Shown here: piece by piece, positions 44,107-56,199 of the stretch
Layout of the letters: every line of letters begins with the position of its first letter
Position numbering within the stretch: position 1 is the stretch's first letter
From: Phaffia rhodozyma
Taxonomy: Eukaryota > Basidiomycota > Tremellomycetes > Cystofilobasidiales > Mrakiaceae
Reading direction: 5' to 3'
Assembly (NCBI GenBank): GCA_014706385.1
Contig: JACGZH010000007.1
Coordinates: forward strand, 317,501-381,500
Length of the DNA: 64,000 nt
Notes under the pieces: model-generated
Database searches by the model: none
Told to the model about the DNA's origin: nothing
The model's input: only the letters and a program-made list of their open reading frames with translations
Made by a program: the position numbers and the translations under genes

Positions 44107-46762
44107 ATGAATGATCCGCTGCAAGAGTACGTTCTCTCCTCCTTCTTCAGCCGTTCATGTCGAGGTGGCTCCATAGCAGCCACAAGTAAGGAAAAAGAAG
44201 AAGAGAAAAGAAAGAGCTGCTCATGGATCCCAATGGATAGAAGGGTCGTCTGATTGTATGCTCACCTTTTTGTTTTCTTCTCACTCTCTCCTCGCTCCTC
44301 TATCATACCTTCATGAACACTTGTAAACCCTCTTGGTACATCAAAAAGCTATCCTTCGCTGGGAGACCCTTCCTTAGGAGTTGACCTTGCCCAAGATCCC
44401 CATCCCTCATTCGACAGCTCCGGTCTGCACCACGACCATCATCATCATCATCATCATCATCATCACCTTCACAATGATCACGTCAACCACCATGAGTCGG
44501 TTCAAGAACTTCCCTCCCATCATGATCACCTCAACCATGACCACCTCGATCATCACTCCCATAGTCACGAACCAGGTCAGCCTCATGATGAGAATGACCA
44601 TGACAATAGAGACGAAAACCATCAATCTATCGATCTGCCGATGGAAGAAATGCAGCGCGCTCTAGAGCAACATCATCCTTCGTTCGAACGTCAACTTCAA
44701 CAACTACAAGATGCTCATAATCGACAGCAACAGCAACAGCAACAGCAACAAGACCAAGAGAACGGTGTCGTTAGAGCTGACGAAGATAATCAGCAAAAAC
44801 AACAACGACAACGACAGCAGCAACACTTGGCATATCACCATGAAGACGGGTCGATCAGCCTTCCGGAAGGAACATTCATCCACCTTGAGGATGATTCGGG
44901 TTCAGGCAGTCATGTCGATCTGGAAGGTCACCATTCATTAGACCTTAATGGTCAGGCTGACCAGGTTGATTCAACAACTATCGATGGCGAGTTGGACTTG
45001 GAGGAGGGAGGAGGTAGAGGAGGTGGAGGTCTTGGCGGAGGGCTAGGAGGAGCAGGAGCTGGTGGGAAGAAAAAGAGACCAAAGTATGGAATCAATCAGG
45101 ACGAGGATCGATTGGCAAAGATCAGAGCACAGGGTAGAGAGAGACAGCGAAGAAAGCGAGAGCGAGATAGAGCTCAAAAATCTCAGGATGTGAGTAACAA
45201 AAGTCTCCTCACTTTCACTTTCCGTTCTGTGGCATGTTCGTGGGGTTTCTCAATAGGAATTTGTTTTGCTCCCTTTCCTTTCCTCTTTCGTCCACAGCCA
45301 TCTCTAATACTCCAAGACGCGTCTCAACCGCAAGCATCCACATCAACAGCTCACGGAACGTTGGCAAACCGTCGAATGGGTCTTACTCGGCCAGGAAGTC
45401 ATTCTGGCGTTGGTGTTGTCGGTGACAACTCTGCCCAAGCCTCGGCCAACGCGGCACGCAAAAAACGGAAGCCAAACCAAACTGGACAGTCCGACCTAAG
45501 CCAACACTACTCTGCCCATGGATCTCCGTCGCCCGGTCCATCAGCCGGCGGCTATCAATCGTCCTCTCGCTCGGCTAGATCATCCTCGACCACACAGCAT
45601 ATCCTTGACCTATCTGCCGCTCTTTCTTTACATTCCAACTCAACCAACGGGACGGGCACGAACATTTCTTCTGGTGGTGGGGATCATCACCACCATCAAA
45701 ATCATATTCAACAACATCACCATCACCATCATCCATCAGAATCACCTATCTCAACAGGTCCGACCCCGAACGGACACTTGTTCGCGAGCACATTGTTACT
45801 CGCCCTTCAAATGAATGACGGACTAAAGGACCATCTTCAGAGAACGTTGGGCGTGATGGAAACCGATTATGAGAACATGAGAGCGGGCATAGGTGAGGTC
45901 TTTGATCGGTATGTGGATGACCATAACGCGAGAGCAGCAGCGGCAGCCGTGGCCGTCGCGTTGGCAGAAGCTACCGGTGGGGAAGGAAGCGATGCGGACA
46001 GAGTGCAGGATGAAGGTGGGGAGCCAGAGGCGGAGGGTATACTGAGGATGGATATTGGCGCGTTGAGCAGTAGGGAAGGAAGTGAGTTGGGAGATAGGAG
46101 GGAGAGTGGGAAAGATTCTTTGGAGCCGGTTTGTTCAAACATTTCTTTCGTCTTGGGAGCTGAAGAAGGTGCAAAAACTCAAGATGTTTCTTACTTGTCC
46201 TTGACGGCTAACGCCTCCATCAAAACACACGTACATACGTGTGTATATATTTATATACATCTGTACACAGACCGACCTTCAGATCACGACGACCAATTCG
46301 TTTGACCACGTTCCGAACCCAAGTTCGATCGATCCACCGTCAATTCCGCCGTCGCCACCTCCTCTGCCTCTGACGAGGGAAGCGAGAACCCCCTCGGATT
46401 CCCCTCCTGACCATCACTCGACATCATCACTACCATCACCCAACAGGGTATCATTTGACCATTCGAAGCCCTCCGTTCGATCTCTCTCACCACTCTTCTC
46501 CGTCGACCCCGAGCGTGATCTCGGTAGAGGTACTGATTTGGATCGTGATCCGGATGCATCGAACGCGCATCCGGTCCAATTCACGCTCTCGCTCGACGAC
46601 GGGCCTCATCATTTCTCGTTCGGACCGGACGACCTGGAAGATCACTCAAGCGTGGTGGCCACGCTACAGCATCTACAGCAGCTACAATTCCAACAGCTTC
46701 AGCAGGAAGCAGGTGTAAGTCCTGTTGGCGAGGCCGTCGTTGGTGGGAACGAGAGTTGGTGA
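44107..46762 (+). CDS. His/Gln-rich protein with basic region, family not recognised
   Basis: I do not recognise this protein. As read: exon 1 from ATG 44107 (MNDPLQEYVLSSFFSRSC) to a donor at about 44186, joined to 44378. Then a His-rich segment containing nine consecutive His codons, Gln-rich tracts near 44730 and 44820, a Gly-rich run, and a dense basic stretch KKKRPKYGINQDEDRLAKIR followed by AQGRERQRRKRERDRAQK. After an intron come Ser-rich sequence, a second His cluster, an amphipathic segment (LFASTLLLALQMNDGLKDHL), an Ala-rich run, and a last exon ending VGEAVVGGNESW. The basic region suggests nucleic-acid binding, like short basic regions of some fungal transcription activators (DUF3020-type comparison, weak). 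His tracts could bind metal. The start is uncertain. Confidence 0.7.
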
Positions 46763-47382
46763 GACCAAAGTTGTGTCCTGCTGAGATCATTAGAAAAATC
46801 AAGGGAAAAAAAAAGAAGACAGAAAGAATTCTTGTCTTCACCTCTACTTCTGTGCTGGTTGAAAATGCTTGAATGATCGAACACACTATAATTTGAACCA
46901 TATATGTTGCCTTTCCTCTTATTCTCGTGGTCCTCGTGCATCCAAAGTGTGTGTATGCGATGACCTACACCTGGTATAATTAAATGGGTACAGAAACGAG
47001 AAGCGAGAGACGCGATTGATTACAAAACTGGATAGAATTTCTCTATTCATTTCCACAAGATTTCCTATTCTGACTTTCTGAGACGCGTGCAAATTGGTCG
47101 CTCCTTTTTTCCTTTCACCGGCACTTCGTCCACCTCTCGTCCTGTTGCGTCCAAACCGTTCTCCTTCTCCCATCCATCGACGGCCCATCTTCTCTATCTT
47201 TGTGGCAGTCTTCTCTCCTCCGAGGATATCACAGCCCAGACGAAACAGTTCACCTCTTAGTTCGAATCAATCGAGGATCGTCGAAAAAACCAGAATAGAA
47301 AAGAAAACGCATATATAAAGAAGAAAAAAAAGTCCTCTTTCCTCTTCTCCTTCCGGAAGCAGCCTGACCTCCCAACTGCGGG
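46763..47382. other. spacer upstream of the ARID gene
   Basis: About 620 bp between two plus-strand genes, holding one 3' end and the next promoter or leader. No gene or clear motif is seen. Confidence 0.55.
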
Positions 47383-50300
47383 ATGGAGAACTGGACGTTT
47401 CAACAACCTCAACAGCAACCACAAGGAACCAACGCGGTCCAAGATACAGAACAGGTTCGTTGTTTTTTTGTTCTCACTGGATGGACGTCGGCAAGTTTCT
47501 CGCTCTTTCAATCTAGTGATGGACATGCGTAAAGGTCCAGGGAGGGGGCTTTCTCTGGACGCACGTACACAAGGCAGTCTTCGTTGAGGAACAGAATATG
47601 GGTCGGGATATGCAGTTAGAAAGCGAGGCAAAGAAGAGGACCTGCCGGTCTATCTTCTCTTCGTGGTGAAACACTCTGTCTACTGGATTCATCCGGATCT
47701 TTATAGCGACTGGTGGGGTTATTCTTGTGGTGGGCGAGAGTTCCATCAGCGTGGAATATATATCAGACAGACAGACGAGCGAGCATGTTTCAAGACCTAG
47801 CAAAATCTTTACAACTTTTCCTTCGCTTGCACTCTGTTCTATCTTCCTTGTCTCTGTTGCTTCATCACTTTCATCTCTTGATCGCCTTGCTTGTCATGTT
47901 CTTGAGAGGTTCACGCCTTCCTTCACTGTTCACACGGATGGTGGTCCTGATCGAGTCAATTCACTGACTGGACTCTCTGTCTTCTTTTCTTTCTTCTAAT
48001 CGGATGATGCTATATATGCGTGAACGCTGAATATGATTCTCGACAATCGCTCGCTCGCTCTCTAGCTGTACGTACTCATCTCGGAACAATACCCTTTTGC
48101 ACTCTCTTAGTATCTCGTTAGCATGAAGAGTCAAGGGGTAAAGCTAATGTCTTTTCTATCTAATTCTCTGTCTGTCATCTTGTCACTTCTTCTTCATCGG
48201 GGTTCTCTTGGTTCCATCCAGTCTGCGATCCTATCGACAGAGACCTTTCTCTGCTCAAAATCCTCCGGCACCCGGCAATCTTTCTACACCTCTTGGCTCA
48301 GTGGGAGGCACAAACGTCAATCCTTCGCCCAGGATGAACACGACTCAGCAGCAACAAGCTTTGTTTCTGCAACAACAACAGGCTCAAATGCAAAGAGCCC
48401 AGAGCGGACAACAGCAGCAACAACAACAACAACAGCAGCAGCAACAACAGCAAAGTGGAAACCAAGCTGGACAAGGTGGCATGCCTGGTGTAGGAACCAA
48501 CAATGCAACTCTTTTACAGGTTCGTTTGTTCTTCCCATTCCTGTTGCTTGCCTTCTTCTCCTTCAGATTTCGATCATCGTTTTCTCGCCCGAAGTCTTCT
48601 CAGCTCGGAGGATTGATGCGCTTTTTCCTTCCTCTCACTTCCCTGTACAGTTCTTCATGGCTCAGCAAGCCCAACAACAGGCCCAGCAGTTACAGGTGCA
48701 GCAGCAACAACATCAGCAGCAGCAGCAACAACAACAGCAACAACAACAGACAGGTTTCGATCAAACCCAGGTAGGAGGTTTCTCTTCTGTGATGTCAGGG
48801 CATGTTGATACACTTATACTGATGATTGAGCCGTTCTATCGTGTCACGGGCTTATGCTCGAAAACAGTTCAATCTCCAACAACCTCCACTCCAATCAAAA
48901 CCTGCCCAACAACCTAACACTGTCCAACCTCAGAACCAAGGGAACATCCCTCTTCCTCAATCTCAGGGTCAAGGTCAACCATTGACGGCCCAGCTGTCAG
49001 CACTCTTGGCAAGTATGGGGGAAAGAGGAAAGGCGTTGCAAATGTCGTACCAGAACGGATCGCTCACACAGGAACAGCTCGCTCAGGTATGTTCTCCAAT
49101 TCTCTACGGTGTCATCCACAAAATATGATCATCCCACCAACTGAAGTCATCTCGCCTATCTTTTCTCTTTCATGACACTCAGTTGAGACAAATGATGCTC
49201 ATGGCTCAACAAAGAGGAATAGTGAAACTCAGTATGTTTGATCTCCTTCAGTGTATACGTTTCTATCTGTTATTTATAAGTGAGTCGTTGGACGCCGGAT
49301 TGACAAATCAACTCTTTGTAGATCCTCAAAACAATATTCCCACCAACCTCAACATGCCTTTGAATCGCCAAAACGGATCTCCTTCCATCGGAACAGCCGC
49401 ATCCTTGCACGCGCAACAACAGCAGCAACAACAACAACAACAACAGCAGCAGCAGCAACAACAACAACAGCCGCCTACAGCTGGAATTCCTAGTCTCGCC
49501 GCCGTGCCAGATGCAAAAATTCTTGCGATGACATCGGATCTGGCAATGAAGCTGAAGAACTTGGAAATATCATTGCAGGGTGTACGTATATCTCGAAATT
49601 ACTACCTTCTATCAAATATCACGAGACCAAGAGTCTAATCCAAAATCTTGTTTGCGACCCCTCTTTAGAACACGATTCCACCTGAATCGTTGGATAAGGC
49701 TCGAGCTGCTCAGACTGAATGGCGAAAACAGGTTCGGTTGCTCTTTGCGGAATGCAAGAACAGGGGGATCAACCTGGGTGGCAAGCCTGTCGGGGCTGCT
49801 GGTCATCCAAATCCGCCAGGGATCAACTCTGATTCGCTTGGGGTGAACGGATCACCTAGGGTGCCTCAATTGAACTCACCGGCAATAAACCAGCAGGCAG
49901 GGTTCAACAAATCGCCTAGGCTCGCATCCCCGCTGGTCGGAGGAGGTGTTATCAACCCGAACGTAGCTTCCGGATCGAACCAGATTGGGAACCAAGCAAT
50001 CAATGCATCTCCCAGTTTGGGACTCATCCAACCACCTCAGCTGCAGCAATACCTGGCAACTCAGAACTCGGAAGCAAATCAGGCGAGGAGAACACAATTC
50101 TTCAAGAAGCTGGCAGAGCTGTTCAAAACTCAGGGGTTGAACGTCGAGAAGTTGCCTCAGATCGAAGGAAAAGACGTCGATTTGTTTCTGCTCTACCAAG
50201 CTGTCATCGCGATGGGAGGAAGTGATCAGGTATGCTGCTATCAACTGTTCCCCTCTTTTTGTTGATCTCGAAAGCCTTCTCTTGCTAACAGGCATCTCTA

Positions 50301-50587
50301 CGATCGTGTGCTGTAGGTCCGGAATCAGAACCATTGGCCTATTATTGGAGGTCAAATCGGTTTCGCCTCACCCTCATCGATGGACGTGCCATCGCGTTGT
50401 ACTCCCGATGTAGCCAATCAGCTGGCTGGAATCTTTACTACCTTCCTTGCCCGACTCGAAGACGCCTGGAAGCACGCAGTCGAGGATCAAAGGAGACAAC
50501 TTCGACAATCTCCCCAACTCCAACAGCTTCAACAACTTCAGCAGCTTCACGTACAGCAGCAACAGCAACAGAAGCAACAGCAGCAGC

Positions 50588-50660
<73 letters not shown>

Positions 50661-51892
50661 GCAACTTGGTGGAGCCAACAACCTGGGGACAAACCTGTTT
50701 GCTCAGTCCAACGCAAACTCAACGAACATCCCTCCTGCATCTGAATGGAATCCTACGGTTGTTCAACAAGTTGCAGCTATGACTCCCGCTCAGATCCGAG
50801 CACTCAATCTCGCCCCAGAGCTACTTCGTATGGTAGAGGCCGCTAAAAACGGAGGGATCAATCAGGTTGGTGCTGGTGGTGTTGGTCTAGGTCTTGGCGT
50901 TGGGGCTGGCGTTACTGCCGGGATGGCACCTGGGCTGAGACAACTTCAGCAGCAGAATCAGCAGAGCCAGCAGCAATTGAACAATACCCAGGCATGGGCA
51001 CTTCAACAACAACAGCAAGCGTTGGCCGGTCTTCAACAGCAACAACAACTTCAACAACAGCAACAGGCCCAGCAACAGCAACAGCAACAGCAGCAGCAGC
51101 AGCACCAAGTTCAGCAGCAACAGCAGTTGAAGCCTGAGGGTCTGAATAATGGAGGCACTGGCCCAGGGACCGCATCGAATGGGTTATTACCTGGAGGAAG
51201 ATCCATCCCGACGGGTCAACAGTTGGAGGAGGCAAAGAAGTTCATCGCCATCGCGGAGGCTCAAGCGATGGATAAATTTCGTACGTTCTTCATCTATCTA
51301 ATCTGTTATACCCGTTTCCAAACTGAGATTGGCGCTATTTTCCTCAAAAATTCGTAATGAATGATAGTTTCAAGCAACAGCAACAACATCGATGGTCTTT
51401 CCGATCAGGAGCGAACAGACGCTGTGAGATTACTACGAGAGGTCTTGCCACCGATCTTGATGGAAACTGAAAAGGGCTTGCTTCTCTATCGAGCATTGTT
51501 CCCTTCGGAAGAGACTGCGGCATCATCCAAGAAGATAATCTATATGGCAAGTCTTTCTTCTTCTGCTTTGGTTGTCGCAGCATCCTGGAGGAAGTCCTAT
51601 CGATTGTAAGCAGAACAAATCGGCTGACGGAGACCTTGACGCGTACGATGACAACAGGTTGCTATGGTCAAATACGCTAGCCGATGTCTCGCGACCCGAG
51701 CGATCATCATCATCAAGCCTAGGGAACTTGATCAGATTAAGCTAAACATCAACAAGTTCATCGCGTTCGTGGGTAACATCATGTCTCGAAGTGGTTCGTC
51801 TTCGAACAACCAGGCCAGTCAGGTTGTGTCCCAACAACAGGCTCAACAGCAACAGCAGCAGCTCCAACTCCAACAGCAACAACAGCAGCAGC

Positions 51893-51923
<31 letters not shown>

Positions 51924-53205
51924 GTTGTTACATAACGGCCCGAACCTCTCTATGCCCAACCCTGCTGGAGCTGCGAGCTCCTTTGACCACACGTCGTTTA
52001 CTCCTCCTGTCCGTCTTCGCGCGGAGGATCTTCGAGCGCCTCTCACGAAGCGACAACGGAACGGATCCACCGGTCCCGGAGCTTCGTCCCCTGCTTCAAC
52101 TCCGGCCGACGCTAAGACACCCAAGACGCCTGCGACTCAGACGTCGCCTCAATTTGGGAAGTCGCCGAAGGAGACCAAGCCAAGGAAACGGAAATCGTCT
52201 GCTGCGTCAAACTCGACTTTGGCAAACCAGGTTAAGCCGGTGATCGAAGGAGAGGAAACAGGCTCGATGCTTGGTCTGCAGACGGATGCTAATACGGAGC
52301 TCAAAAGACGGAAACAAGAAGATCAAGACGCCAACATGGATCCTTTGGCATTCTTCCAAAACCAGTTTTCGAACTTGCAGTCTGTCAGCCAGTCGCATCT
52401 GGATGTTGACGCCGTACCGGCTTATCTCTCCCAGGCGATGCAAGGGTTGACCGCCCCGCAATTCACCTCACCTTCAATGGTTCTCTCGAGCATTCAAGCT
52501 CAGCAGACTGTACAAGGTCAAAAACAACTGCAACAAATCCGACCTCCTTCTTTCATGCCTTTCCCTAATTTGTTACGTCCATCTTCGCCGACAACTGTGC
52601 CAACTCCTCCTCCAGACGATTTCGATATCTCATTCTTCATTAGGGATGATGATTCTCAATTCGCAGAGGACGACGAGCCAGCGGCTAACTCAGAGTCAAC
52701 GGAGACAACCGACCAGTCCAAGATTGACGGACAGAAGGGCGCAGCGAAGAACGAGTCCGGATCGGGATCAAGTACGAAAGAGCCGGAGCCTCGACCGCCG
52801 GAAAGTGCAGCCACGCCGGATCTCATTCAGCCTACAGAGGGTATCGAGGAGTCTCCGATATCGCTCAAAGAGGCGATCTCGCCTCCAAAGAACTCACTCG
52901 CGCAAAAGGAGGCCGAGTCAGGCTCGACACGTCTTGATCAAGCGGAAACTGACGCCGGTCCAAGTTCGGCTGAAGGGGGTAACGGTGGTGGGGGCGGTGG
53001 TGTACCGACAGGTCCCGGAGCTGGGGTTGCGACAGGGTTGAAAAACTCGGTGTCTCCCCTTTTGCCTAACGAGACGCCGTCGGGGGAGATCTTTTTGATG
53101 GGCGAGGATGCGTATTTCAGTGGTGGGCTTGATGGATTTGATTGGGAGGGACCAATATCCGGCCAGGACGGCGGCTCGACACCGGCAGGATGGTTGATCA
53201 GTTAA
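47383..53205 (+). CDS. SWI1: Gln-rich ARID protein, SWI1-like subunit of SWI/SNF
   Basis: Chromatin-remodelling subunit binding AT-rich DNA through an ARID domain. The ARID runs from RTQFFKKLAELFKTQGLNVE through LPQIEGKDVDLFLLYQAV and IAMGGSDQ to NQNHWPIIGGQIGF and VANQLAGIFTTFL (about 50090-50440). Around it are many poly-Gln tracts: after 48340, 48680, 49410, 50550 (24 straight CAA codons), 51000-51120 and 51840. A conserved-looking C-terminal part follows (LSDQERTDAVRLLREVLPPI; KPRELDQIKLNINKFIAFVG), then a Ser/Pro-rich tail with DDFDISFFIRDDD, stop TAA at 53203. One intron (51547-51657) is GC-AG. The start MENWTFQQPQ at 47383 is attractive but does not join the next Gln exon (about 48222) in phase with the simplest splice, so a short exon between them is probably missing from my reading. 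Confidence 0.85.
50587..50658 (+). repeat. pure CAA microsatellite (24 units) coding poly-Gln
   Basis: Twenty-four uninterrupted CAA codons, flanked by mixed CAG/CAA codons, just after the ARID domain. Purity suggests recent expansion and likely length variation among strains. Confidence 0.95.
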
Positions 53206-53735
53206 TTCTTTCGTTTTGCGCTCTACATCTCACCTCTTAATAGTACCCTTGGCCAGATTCTTTTGATTTGGTTCACTGTTTCATATACTGTCTCAACATT
53301 TTCGGGAGTTCCGGGCTTCCTATTTACTTCCTCTCTGTCTTGTGCTTTTATTTCGTCTCTTCTATCTTTGAGGGTTGCTGCCATTTGATGTGTTCGCTCC
53401 GTCCTCATCCTCATTATTTATCATAGTTTTTCTTTCTTTTTTCTTTCTCCCATCTGGTCGCGAACTCTTGATTTTGGTTATTTTCCTCGTTTCTGTTCTC
53501 GCTCTTCCTGATCACCCATCTTATAGGGTACTTGTTCAATTATATGCCTAATTAATTCAACGAGCTTGGCCGACTTACAACACGAATATTGCGATAAGAG
53601 AGAAAGAAAGAAAGAAAGAATGATAGAGGTTGTTTTCTGATCATGTCGAATGAGTTGGTCTAGATATAAAAATCGCATCTCTTTGCTTGTTAACCACCAA
53701 CACCTGATACACTCCCTCCGAGCGTCTTAACAAAC
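53206..53735. other. spacer with GAAA repeat
   Basis: Holds the 3' region of the ARID gene and the promoter of the phosphatase. An AAAG tetranucleotide repeat lies at about 53602-53621. No gene is seen. Confidence 0.55.
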
Positions 53736-55806
53736 ATGCCTTCCCACACTTTAGAAATAGATGCTATCCTCTTTGACATGGTAAATAGGTCCTTTTACTG
53801 CTGCCACCTTCTCTTTCTATGCCACTCTTATTGACCAGATCATCATATCATCATATTTCGTTGTTTGATATTCGGCATGACTCATTCAGGATGGCACGCT
53901 CATCAATTCGACCCCTGCTGTCAACGGAGTTTGGGAAGACTTTGCGAAAAAGTACGATCTGAATCTAAAACAGATGCTTAGTGGTAAATACCATCCTGTT
54001 CAGTCAGATATATCAGAGATCAAGTTTGATGTGAATATTCATTGATCTTTTGTGAGCTGATGGCATGCTCTCCTCTGTCTAGACTCACATGGTGTTCAAA
54101 CCCATATGACCTTCCGAAAATACCTTCCCCATCTTACGGACGAAGAGAGGTGCTCCTTCTTCCTTGCAATCTATTCCGTTTCGTGTATACATTCTTCTGG
54201 CTAATCTCTTCTCTATGACTTTCTTCCCTCTTTTGGGGTTTCACTGTGAATTCTTCGATCTTCGGCACAATCGGACCGGTTCATGTTTGTCCGAATCGAT
54301 ATCCTCTCCCTTTTCAAAACTATTCACAGGGCAGCGGAGGTCGTTAACTTCGAAAAGGGTATTATTCCAATGGCCACTAAACTTCAGGCCGAGGTAAGCC
54401 CAACTCTTCCGATCGTTTCTTACGGGTTCATGCTTTGTAAGAGATATCTCACGGTTTCGCTGGACCAATTCATTTCATATAGGGGAAGGAGGGCTTAAAT
54501 GTTCTTCCTGGAGTTCCCGCTGTACTCTCTCAAGTTGGTCTCACCTTTTGTTTTTCTTGTATATCCAGCCTTGTTTTCTGAACATAATTAATTCTTTCGA
54601 ATGGTTTTGTTTGGTCATTCTGTATATGATCTATGAAGCTCCGAGCAGGTCGATCGACAGGGTACGCTATCGTCACCTCTGCTACTTCTGCCTGTGAGTT
54701 ACTAGTCATATTACAATATGTTGCTCAACACGAGGTCTTTGACCTGCGCGCCAACGTGTTTACTTCCTTGAAATACTGTGACTGGGTTTGAGCGTATCCT
54801 AACGCCTTTTGTGCCTGTGCTACTGTCCTTTTCTCTTGGGGGTTGTTCCATCCTTGCTAACAAAAACACGAATCACAGATGCTGAAGCTGCCTTGGGAAT
54901 GCTCTCGGACCAATTGGGCGAGCTTCCAAAAGTGATCGTGACGGCAGATGATGTACCTAAAGGAAAGGTCTGTCCTTCTCTGTTCCTTCCCTTTCAACCA
55001 ACTTTAGCCACTACTACGAACTACAAATTTCATGACGTTCTGTTCTTGAAACATGAGATATTGACGGATCTATCATGTTCTTCTGTTTATAGCCCAACCC
55101 GGATCCTTACCTTGAGGGAGCCAAGAGGTTTGTTTCTAAATTGTCTTTCCATCTCTCTATTTCACCAAGTCTGTTCTCATTAAGAGATATCTTTGCTTTT
55201 CAATCACGCCTGATGCTTCATTTGACATAGACTAGGCCTTGATATCACGAAATGTACGTCTTCGCATCTTTTCATTTGTCATCGTTCGTCCCAACGTTCA
55301 GATTGAACTGATATGTGTTTCTCAACCGTACCTATCCTGGGGCTCTTCAGGCTTGGTGGTAGAAGATGCTCCTTCTGGGGCACGCGCAGGACTCGCAGCT
55401 GGCTCAGAAGTACTGGCTGTCGGAACAGGTCATGATGTTCCTGCCATTAAAGCCGTAAGGACTCTTTTCCATTTTTCCCCCTTTGAGCTTCTCAATGTTT
55501 TTATCTTCAGTTTGTGTTTTCATGTATTTTTGTATTGAACAACACTCTACTTAATTTTTTTTGTCAACATAATGTATGTGTTTGTGTCAACAGGTTAACC
55601 CGACGTACTTCGTTGCTGACCTTACTCAGTTCGTTCCGAAGAGTTCTCATCATCCTCTTCCCCGCCTTGTTTCTAGTCGGGATTCCTGGCGTCAAGCGCA
55701 CTACTCATCTTGATTTTTTTAATTTTGTTTTGGGTTCTCTGTTTGAAACAGGGTTTCAGTCGAGTGGAAAGGCGAAAAATTGTTCGTCACGATCAACGAA
55801 GCTTGA
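53736..55806 (+). CDS. HAD-family phosphatase, GPP/DOG type (glycerol-phosphate or sugar-phosphate phosphatase)
   Basis: Small cytosolic phosphatase of the haloacid dehalogenase superfamily. Motif I is ILFDMDGTLINSTP, with the nucleophile and acid Asp residues split by the first intron. Motif II is IVTSATSAYAEAAL, motif III the Lys in DDVPKGKPNPDPYLEGAKRL, and motif IV CLVVEDAPSGARAGLAAG. This arrangement and the ADDVxxGKPxPxPYL block match yeast Gpp1/Gpp2 and Dog1/Dog2, so glycerol-3-phosphate or 2-deoxyglucose-6-phosphate are the likely types of substrate. Ten or more short exons. The last junction (donor at about 55640, acceptor before 55752) gives VSVEWKGEKLFVTINEA, TGA at 55804, a natural end. 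ATG 53736 gives MPSHTLEIDAILFDM. Confidence 0.92.
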
Positions 55807-56199
55807 AGTGCTCCTTTCGAAGCTTGATCAGACCCAAGCCTGGTGGAGAGTGGGTTTGTTATGCGATGTTCAAGAAGACTGGAAGAGAGAAGAACGTGGG
55901 CATGTTGATGTTGTAGAAAAAAGATGAATGTACGATGTGTGTTTGCCCGTTCATTATCGATCCAAATTGTCTCACTTGTGTATGTTTCATCTTCAGTGTT
56001 CAAACCTTTAGTCAAAGACACGACCGAGAGACAAGTCTGATACAGAAAGGTTTTGATTTATGCCTGTACACATCTCAAATACCTCTCGCTGCATCACTAA
56101 GCAAAGAAATAGATGGAGATTTGAAACAAAGAAGAGGATCTTCATTATATCTCACCGCAACACTGTTCCTCCTTCCCACTTGCTTGACCATAAATGCGC
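55807..56199. other. convergent spacer
   Basis: Holds the 3' ends of the phosphatase (+) and p47-type adaptor (-). No gene is seen. Confidence 0.6.

Noticed and set aside
50374..50740. Minus-strand poly-Leu and poly-Val frames
   Set aside because: They are the reverse reading of the CAA/CAG tract of the ARID gene.
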